Origin: Typhlomys cinereus
Lineage: Eukaryota > Chordata > Mammalia > Rodentia > Platacanthomyidae
Assembly: GCA_023101885.1 (NCBI GenBank)
Contig: JALPQD010000075.1
Coordinates: 4,096,630 to 4,160,629 of the forward strand
Length of the DNA stretch: 64,000 bases
Direction: 5' to 3'
Each line of letters starts with the position of its first letter. Positions within the stretch are counted from its first letter, which is position 1. This document shows, piece after piece, positions 56,960-64,000 of the stretch. The translations under genes and the position numbers were made by a program. Under the pieces are notes generated by a model. The model saw only the letters and a program-made list of their open reading frames with translations, searched no databases and was not told the origin of the DNA.

Positions 56960-57780
56960 TTAACTTTGTAACTTTTGACCTACATTCTCTCTCCCTGCCC
57001 CTGGTAGCTCACATACCATTTTCTGTTTTTGCATATTTAACATGTTAATGGGACTGCATAGTGTTTGTTTTTCTGTGCCTAACTTTTACATTCAGCTTGA
57101 CATCCTTTAGTTTTATGCATTTTGTCACAAACCTGAAATAATTTTTGAGCTTAAATAACATTTCATTGTGTGTGCATCAATGAATATCACTACCACATTT
57201 TCTCTGTTCACTTATTTGCTCTTAGACACTTAGGTCATTTTCTGTCTTGACAACTGTGAAAAATAATGCACCAAATGTGGAGCACGAACAAATCTGTGAG
57301 CTGCTGATTTCTTGTCATTTCTTTCTAGCTAACTTGGACTACACGTATGTTTTCCCAATCTATAGGTTTCCTTGTCATTTTATCATTTTTTTTCCTAAGT
57401 TGAGCTGAAGGATTTTAGCTTGATGTTCCACTTTGTTTTGTTGTTTCAGTTTTACTTGTTATAATAAAAACCAGGGTCAAAGAGTTTTCCACCAGTTTAA
57501 TTCTGAGAATTTGTGGTTTTATGCCTTACATAAGATCTTTTATCCATTGTAAGTTGATATTTTGTACAATATCCAACTTTATTCTTGTGGATTCGGAAAT
57601 CACCTTTTCTTCTCTAGTATTATTCTTTCAGTATTGCCACTTCCTCATTGTACCTTCTTGATATACTTGTTAAAAAAATTAATTAACCATATATACCTGA
57701 ACTTACTGGAGTGTTTTGATTGACTTTGAGATACATAGTGGATCTATTAGGTACTTTCTGTAGCTTTTCAGAAACGATAG
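56960..57780 (-). repeat. Very old L1 fragment, antisense
   Basis: TTAATGGGACTGCATAGTGT, then AACATTTCATTGTGTGTGCA, GAAAAATAATGCACC and TTTTATCCATTGTAAGTTGA follow the order of antisense mammalian L1 3' UTR/ORF2 sequence. Strongly diverged. Confidence 0.5.
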
Positions 57781-57859
57781 TTTTGCAGGAATAAATTCAT
57801 CATATTTCTTTTTGCAGTTTATTTACATGTTACTAATAAATTTATGATCAAATAGATTA

Positions 57860-58115
57860 GGGGAACAAATAGTTTTCTTCTTGCTTTCAATATGTGGTTA
57901 TAATTCATAGTCCAGTTTGGCAGCACAGTTCATACAAATACCAGGAGCAGAGGGAACTGGACATACTACATCTATATGAATTGTTAAGAGAGGGGTAAAC
58001 CTTTTTTTCCAGTCTGCAGGTCTGTTAAGTGTGCCAAAGTATAACTTACTGAAGCAGATCTCTTTTTATCTTCCAGCCAGATAACAGCAGCACCCAATAT
58101 ATGGTATTGTATCTC
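57860..58115 (-). repeat. Family-A LTR remnant
   Basis: GGGAACAAATAGTTTTCTTC, then AGTCCAGTTTGGCAGCACAG, AGAGGGAACTGGACATAC and AAGTGTGCCAAAGTATAAC align with family-A copies in the same plus-strand order, so the LTR points left. Confidence 0.55.
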
Positions 58116-58129
58116 CTGTAGCCAGAATT

Positions 58130-58745
58130 TATGGGTCCAGGAACCAAGGGATAGAGGCTGGATTGGTGGCCCTTACTGTCACACCTAGTAATTGGTTAGG
58201 AAACTTTTTGCTTCCTGTACCTGCAACTCTGTACTCAGCAGACTTAGAAGTTTTGATTTCAGAGGAGGGGATGCTTTTGCCAGGAGACAAGCATTCCATT
58301 GAACTGGAAGTTAAAGCTTCCTCCTGGCTATTTTGGGCTCCTGGTGCTTCTGAATCAACAGACTAAGAAAGGAATAACTCTGTTTGGAGGTGTGATTGAT
58401 CCAGACTTTCAAGAAGAAATTGGATTGCTTCTGCATAGTGGAGGCAAGGAAGAACATAAATGGAGTGCAGGAGATCCAGTAGGATGACTCTTGGTGTTAC
58501 CATGTCCTGTGATTAAGGTTAATGGAAAATTGCAACACCCCAATGCAGGATGGTGGACTGCCCAGATCCTTCAGGAATGAAGATATGGGTGACACCCCCA
58601 GGAAAAGAACCAAGACCTGCTGAAGTACTTGCTAAGGGTACAGGAAATACGGAATAGGTAGTAGAGGAAGGTAGTTCTAAATACCAACTAAAACCATGTA
58701 ACTAGTTACAGAGATGTGGCTTATAACCACCCAGAGCACTTCTGT
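58130..58745 (+). pseudogene. ERVL dUTPase-like remnant
   Basis: Overlapping plus frames (58163-58366 and 58299-58487) and the following 200 bases read, with frameshifts and stops, as the dUTPase-type domain that sits at the pol end of ERVL elements. A glycine-rich stretch with a GVIDPD-type motif is followed by GGKEE and a proline-rich end. In ERVL this enzyme would hydrolyse dUTP. At least two frame changes and internal stops make it inactive. No LTR pair, RT or integrase was identified around it. It is unconnected in sequence to the pol-less ERVL-like units at 8.6-14.0 and 21.7-23.6 kb. Confidence 0.7.
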
Positions 58746-58839
58746 TCTACTCATAAAGTACAAAGGGAACTGTCTAGAATTCTTTGATTTGTCTGAATAT
58801 ATAATGATTGACAATGAACTATAGAATGTAATGTATATA

Positions 58840-59010
58840 TTTTTTAGATATTTATTGTGATATAGTGTTTCTATTTTATTATTTATTCTGTGCTAAATTA
58901 TTTAGCCTGTAATGATATCAATATATTTATATTTTATATTTTATGTATTTTATTTTATGTTTTATATTTTATAATATATATTTTATATTTTTATATATTT
59001 TATATTTGAA
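58840..59010. repeat. AT-rich low-complexity DNA
   Basis: Imperfect TTTTATATTTTATG-type repeats over about 130 bases (58905-59010). Confidence 0.85.
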
Positions 59011-59127
59011 AGATTTCAAATTTTTATAATGTCATAATTTGAGGATTTTTGATATTGAATTGAATTTCTTTTATAAATATATCTATGGGAATAAGGGTTG
59101 GAAAGTCATAGTGGAATGTTATGGTTA

Positions 59128-59420
59128 CATTTTAGTGTCAACTTGACAGGTGCAAACGGTTTGGGCCACAGTTATGGAGAGTTAATGATTGAAGCAGGCC
59201 CCTGAACAAGTCTGCAGGTACTTGATTAATTGATGTACAAAACCCAGCCCATAGTGGGTGGTACTTTCCAGGGGTGGGCCAGATAATAGGAGGAACAAAG
59301 AAGAAGGACTTGCTCTTCTCTTATCTGATGTAGATCTGAAATGGTACATTGGGAACATCAGTGCTGTGTCTAGTTCTAGTTATTGTGGCTAATTCTTAGA
59401 GAAAGAAAACATTCGTCTTC
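59128..59420 (+). repeat. Family-A-related LTR remnant, sense
   Basis: TTTTAGTGTCAACTTGACAG followed by CAAAACCCAGCCCATAGTGG and GTACTTTCCAGGGGTGGGCC matches the 5' half of the ERVL-like LTR in its own sense. Confidence 0.5.
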
Positions 59421-59424
59421 AAGA

Positions 59425-60225
59425 ACAAAATAAGAGAATAGCTCCTCTCTATTTCTTTCTCTCTCTTTCTAAATCTTTCTTCTTTTTTCCATCTTTTTTT
59501 CTCATTTCTTTCATACTCCCTGTCCTAAAAACTCTTAGAGACAAAAATAAACCATCAATGATTTTCTCTTTCCTGTTACTCTTTGGAAATAACTTGTTTC
59601 TGCTTTCCATGTGGAAGATACAAAAAGAATTTTCAAATTGAATTGAGTTTTTCCCCCTTTGCTCTAGAGAAAAATTCTAGCTGTTTTAGATTTCCCTGGC
59701 TATATTTTATATTCACTTGATACTGATCTGAAAAGGAACACAATTCTAATGAGAAACAAAGCAACAACATTTTATAATAGTAGCACTACTAATAAGGTAG
59801 CTGCTGCAAACTAGTGTGAAAATGCTAAGTGGGATTATTTTAGCAAGTGCCTCTAGCACTTTCTGACTTTCCTTTTATTTCTAGGATACATGAATCTCTT
59901 TAAAATCCTAGTACAGGAATCTGATTTTGATTTATAATCCATAATTCTGACAAGCTTAATAGTAGAATAGCAATTTCCTCTAAAATTCAATCTGTTTCAT
60001 TTTTATCATGTCATATTTGCTTTGCTGTGATTAGGAGCCAACATGAGATGCAGATGTTTCCTTCTATCAAGTATCATATGTTGGTAGCATTTTCTATTTT
60101 GAATTGTGATATTGAAAGGATATGTAATCTTTTCCACAGATAATTTTTTTCCAACTATATGGAAAGTTCATTCCAAGTATTTATGCATCATTCATACTTG
60201 ATTGAATAGGGCCTCCCAAAGATAA
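59425..60225. other. Unassigned DNA, CT-rich then AT-rich
   Basis: Contains a CTTT-rich stretch at 59445-59520. No gene recognised. Confidence 0.4.
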
Positions 60226-60231
60226 ATATAC

Positions 60232-60500
60232 TGGGGGCTGGAGAGAAGATTTAGTGCTTAAAGTCTTTGCCTTACAAACAAAATGGACCTGAGTTTGGAT
60301 CCCCAGATCCCACATGAAAATGCCAGGTGGATATGGTTATGACTGTAATTCTTGGAAGACAGAGCCTGGGAAACCCCAGAACAAAAGCAACAAGGAGTTG
60401 GAATAGCACAGGAAGATCCCCGAGGTCAACATTGGGCTTCCACAGGCATACATGAAATATATACACACGCACCACACCACACACACATGCAAAAGTATAG
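60232..60500 (+). repeat. Older tRNA-headed SINE, sense
   Basis: GGGGCTGGAGAGAAGATTTAG head, B-box-like CCTGAGTTTGGATCCCC, a body with CCAGGTGGATATGG and GGGCTTCCACAGGCATAC, and an ACAC-rich tail. Confidence 0.75.
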
Positions 60501-60760
60501 ATAAATGCACTGAGAATCTGTGAAAATTACCTTGTTTATAAGAAAGATTTTGTAGATGTGATGGATAAAGGTTTTAACATGAGATAATCTGTAAGTAGGT
60601 TCAGTCCTGTAAACAACAGTGTCACTCCTTTACAAATGTGGTAAGAAAGAGAGAAAGGGCCTATGACACCTTAATTTGATATTTCTAGTTTTCAAAACTG
60701 CTAAGTAATACATTTTTGTTCTTTTAATCCACCAAGTTCATGCTCCTGGAATTACTTCCT

Positions 60761-60813
60761 CCAGGACAGAACTTATTTTTTAAAAGCTTTTTATTTATAT
60801 ATTTATTTATTTA

Positions 60814-60868
<55 letters not shown>

Positions 60869-61034
60869 GTACACAGTGTCTTTGTGGAAGACCAAGAGCC
60901 TCACCAGGACCAGAAGTGTAGGCCCCTGCCATTTCTGCCTGTTTTTCACATGAGGCCTGGGATCTGAACTCAGAACCTTCTTGTGAGGCAGAGTCTTAAT
61001 CTCTAAGACATCTTTCCAACCCAGGGCAGAACTT
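60761..61034 (-). mobile_element. Older tRNA-headed SINE, antisense, near-perfect TSD
   Basis: CCAGGACAGAACTT (60761-60774) and CCAGGGCAGAACTT (61021-61034) flank a T-rich tail, a (GT)n run of about 50 bases (60816-60865), a shortened body and the antisense head (GATCTGAACTCAGAACC, CATCTTTCCAACCC). One mismatch in 14 bp of TSD fits an older insertion than S1-S4. Confidence 0.8.
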
Positions 61035-61705
61035 CTTGAAAGACCTTTTAATTAGGTGTGTGAAGAGAAAAGTCCTGTGTTAGACTCACATATGTGGAAG
61101 AGTTTGCTAGAATTAAGGATCCAAAAAAATCTCTCAACACTAATATTTATCTGCCTACGTTAGCTTTAAATATTTTCCATCAAAATTTTTTTAAAAAATG
61201 ATGACATTTCAGAAAGTTTATGTCTGAGGTCCTTCATTTTTCTTTACTGTGAAAATGATGGAAATAATGGTTCACAAGCGAATTTGATTAATATAAAAGG
61301 CAATTCAAACCTTGGACAGGGACTATACAGACAAGGAAAGTATGTTGTAGAAGTCACTGTCCCAAGGATTTGAGAAAGCACTAGGAGAAATCTCCTCTAT
61401 GGAGATTTTCATTACGCTGGCTATTTATCTTTCCAAATAGCAGTAAATAATGTTCAAAAGATGAGGAAATTAAAAAAAATTGAATCAGTCATAGAGCAGT
61501 CACTGAATGGGAACTATTCTTATAATGTAAATATGTTGGTATTAGCTGTGGCTTTAATATCAGATTAGTTAAGTTGGATGGATTGGATTGTGCAGAATGA
61601 CCTCCACATACCCTAACGGCTTGTAGGAGCAGCTGTGCAGCAATGACCTGGAGCTATAACTGTGGCCTTGTGATTTAATGGCACAGGGCTGCTATGCCAG
61701 CTGGA
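61035..61705. other. Unassigned DNA
   Basis: No gene or confident repeat; nothing further recognised. Confidence 0.4.
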
Positions 61706-61707
61706 TC

Positions 61708-62060
61708 TGTAGATGTTAACTTGAAAATTGAAGGATAAGCTGTGGACACATCTGTGAGGAATTCCTGGTTAGGGCAGGTCTTTGGACAAGCTTGAAGGAG
61801 TTTGTATGATTGACGTGGGAAGACTCAGTCCGTAGTTGGTGGGACCATCCCCTAAGACGGTGGATAAGATGGGGTAAGCTGGTTTAGCAAGTGACACTCT
61901 TTAACTTACTTTGGCAATCTTCCTGTGAGTGAGGTTTGGTCCTTTCTCAGTAATCATTGTGGGTATCATGTAGCCAATTCCCTTGATTCCTGGGGGTAAA
62001 ATGAACTCCCCTGCTAAGCTGTACTAAGAACTGTAGCTGAAAATTGTAAACAAGAGTAAA
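61708..62060 (+). repeat. Possible family-A-related LTR remnant
   Basis: GATGTTAACTTGAAAATTGA, then TGGTTAGGGCAGGTCTTTGG and CAGTCCGTAGTTGGTGGGAC recall the LTR 5' half, but divergence is high. Confidence 0.35.
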
Positions 62061-63640
62061 ACCATTAGGTTATCCCAGCACACTTTTCTTTTCATCTGAA
62101 AATATGACTACAAAATCCTTTTCAAATGGCTACTTCAGTTCTTCGATTGCCCACCTAACTTTATATTAGTGGTTTTAATTTACTTCTTTACTATACCTTG
62201 TTTTTTTACCCTCATCTCTAATGACATAATCATTTGTTTCATATCTTTCCACTTATAGATTGGTCATGATGAACACTCCCCATTTTGTTACAAATTACTT
62301 TTCTTTGCTTCTTATTATATGATTTTTTTGTTTATTTTCCCACCTCATTTTTTCCATTGAATTTAGTGGACAGTTGGTCAGAAAGGTTAAGACCCACCCA
62401 AGGTTCTCATCTATCTGAACCTCCTTGACCTTAAGATTTCTTGATATAGACACAAACCTGTAAATACTGGCCCATGGTTAGAGCTCTTATCTTAAGCAGT
62501 TAGCTTCAAGAAAAAAAACCATTCAGATGATTCTAGATTTTGTTATCATAGAATTTCAAAGAGGTTTTCCTTATATGTTTTCAGAACACATAGCAGATAC
62601 CAAACAACCCAATAATAGGTGGTAGGAGCTGCCATTAGTCACAACCATAATTACATCAGAAAGGTTCTTGACAGCCTGCTATTTAGGGGAAGGCTCAGAA
62701 CTAAAAAGCAATAAAGAACTATATTAATCCCCAGCACAATAATGGGCACTTAGACTTTTCACATGGAGAGTATTGCATTGTTAGGTAACAACTTGAAAAA
62801 CACTCAAAGCATCTTTCTATAAGCCCCCAAAAGTTAACTCCATTAAAGTTTCAAAAGAAGTAATAACTTTCCCATAAAACATATTTTATTAGGGACATAG
62901 TTACCTTGTCAACTTCATTTAGATTAAGTGAGCATTCCTATATATTTATCAACCAAAGGAAAACCTCATTAAAATTACCTTGTTGTTCAAAGTTACAGAG
63001 AAAGAAAAATCATATGCTATTAGTCATATAAGACATCTTTCCCAATATAGCCAAGGATTTTCATTTTATGCATAGTGCTTATTCATCTTTCTTCTTACTC
63101 TATTACTTTTGGGACTGTGACTCTGTATCAAGTCTTGTTATTTGAAAAATCGGACATCTTAGTCATAGGATTATATTAATTACAAATAAAGAAATTGAGA
63201 CCAAGGGACTCAATATATTTTGTAATATATTGACACCTTGAACATGTCTCAGTACAAATGCAGTTACTCATCTTTTGGAGTTTCTTTTAATTTCCTCAGA
63301 GTATCAATCACAGAATACAGGCTGACAGTTGAATCTTGCTTATGATCAGAACAGGAACATAGGAAGTTTGGGTATTCACTAAATCATAAATTTCCCTAAT
63401 GCTCATGGTCTGGATGTATGGGTGATTTAGCCTATACTCCCATTAACAAACACTTTTGCCGAAATCAACAGAAAGAAGTTAAGATCCACATGCCACATAT
63501 GCTGAGCAGAGATGGGGCAATGAAACCAATGGGCCAACAGAGGGAGGAGCTGTGAACACCTGTCATTTATTATGTGTGCAGAAGGGTGCACATATACCTT
63601 ACTTAAAAAACAAGAATTATGTCTTTGAGGTGAATTTTTG
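62061..63640. other. Unique-looking AT-rich DNA, no gene seen
   Basis: The 77-codon minus frame at 63427-63660 has no domain. No repeats recognised. Confidence 0.4.
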
Positions 63641-63649
63641 CTTAATGGG

Positions 63650-64000
63650 GGATTATTCACAGAATAGCAGGGTCATATGGCATTTCAATCTTTAACTTTT
63701 TAAAAAATCGCCAGACTGATTGCCACAGTGGCTATTATAAGTCTGCATTCACACCAGCAATGTAGGAGAGTTCCCTTCTCTCCACATCCTCTCCAGCATT
63801 TGGTGTTGTTTGTATTGTAGATTTTTGCCATCCTGACCAGAGTGAAATTATATCTCAGGGAAGTTTTGATTTGCATTTTCCTGGTGACTAAGGATGTGGA
63901 GCGCTTTTTAAAATATTTTTTAGACATTTCAATTTCATCACTGGAAAAGTTTCTTTTGAGTTCCCAGGCCCATTTTTTTGCATTTATTTATTTACTTATT
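63650..64000 (-). mobile_element. L1 ORF2 C-terminal part, antisense, continues past window
   Basis: GAATAGCAGGGTCATATGGC onward matches antisense ORF2 of copy a (plus 12207-12520). The frame 63700-63927 encodes the cysteine-rich C-terminal region (CWRGCGEKGTLLHCWCEC). The element starts abruptly at about 63650 without the 3' UTR, so its 3' part has been lost. The window ends inside ORF2. Confidence 0.85.

Overview
This window looks like gene-poor nuclear DNA from a rodent. I find no protein-coding gene, rRNA or tRNA gene, CRISPR array or prokaryotic feature that I can defend. The evidence for a rodent is the repeat content: 5'-truncated L1 copies with a rodent-style G-rich 3' UTR, tRNA-headed SINEs that begin GGCTGGAGAG..TGGCTCAG and end in CA/A-rich tails, remnants resembling B1, B4 and ID, and gamma-, IAP- and ERVL/MaLR-type LTRs. 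The young SINE is not the mouse or rat B-element consensus that I know. A non-murid myomorph such as a jerboa-type rodent is my weak guess; the sequence does not prove it.

Layout. 1-3.8 kb is mostly unassigned AT-rich DNA with a 34-bp perfect palindrome. 3.8-5.5 kb is an old antisense L1 split by a gammaretrovirus-like solo LTR. 7.9-14.0 kb is a nested stack: a non-autonomous ERVL-like element (two LTRs and an internal region of about 1.2 kb without its SINE) carries a SINE in its interior and a 2.95-kb L1 in one LTR, and lies next to a related LTR copy split by an IAP-like LTR. 16.3-16.7 kb is a young SINE. 19.4-20.2 kb is a 340-bp polypyrimidine tract followed by an LTR-like promoter/polyA unit. 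20.8-21.1 kb is a young SINE. 21.7-23.6 kb is a second copy of the ERVL-like element, and a MaLR-like LTR follows it. 26.9-28.6 kb is an L1 whose two halves point in opposite directions. 29.7-30.4 kb resembles L2. 30.6-32.8 kb is an internally deleted L1. 38.0-40.7 kb is an old antisense L1 carrying a SINE and a MaLR-like LTR. 41-42 kb resembles L2 and is split by another MaLR-like LTR. 42.5-44.4 kb is a cluster of SINEs and microsatellites ending in a short L1 3' UTR. 48.3-52.4 kb is an old sense L1 interrupted by a young antisense L1. 57-59.4 kb holds an old L1, an ERVL dUTPase-like remnant and AT-rich DNA. 60.2-61.0 kb holds two SINEs, and 63.65 kb to the end is the start of another antisense L1.

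The longer open frames are explained by L1 ORF fragments, the ERVL remnant, SINEs read through, or simple repeats. The unique stretches (33.5-38.0, 53.4-57.0 and 61-63.6 kb) show no exon structure that I can support. One AT-rich block near 56.1 kb is dense in MEF2-, homeodomain- and SOX-type cores and is the best candidate for a regulatory element. I did not find a convincing new biological system. The most interesting material is the non-autonomous ERVL-like family, the rearranged L1 copies and the gamma-LTR with a duplicated terminus. All family assignments are by eye; no alignment or database search was run.
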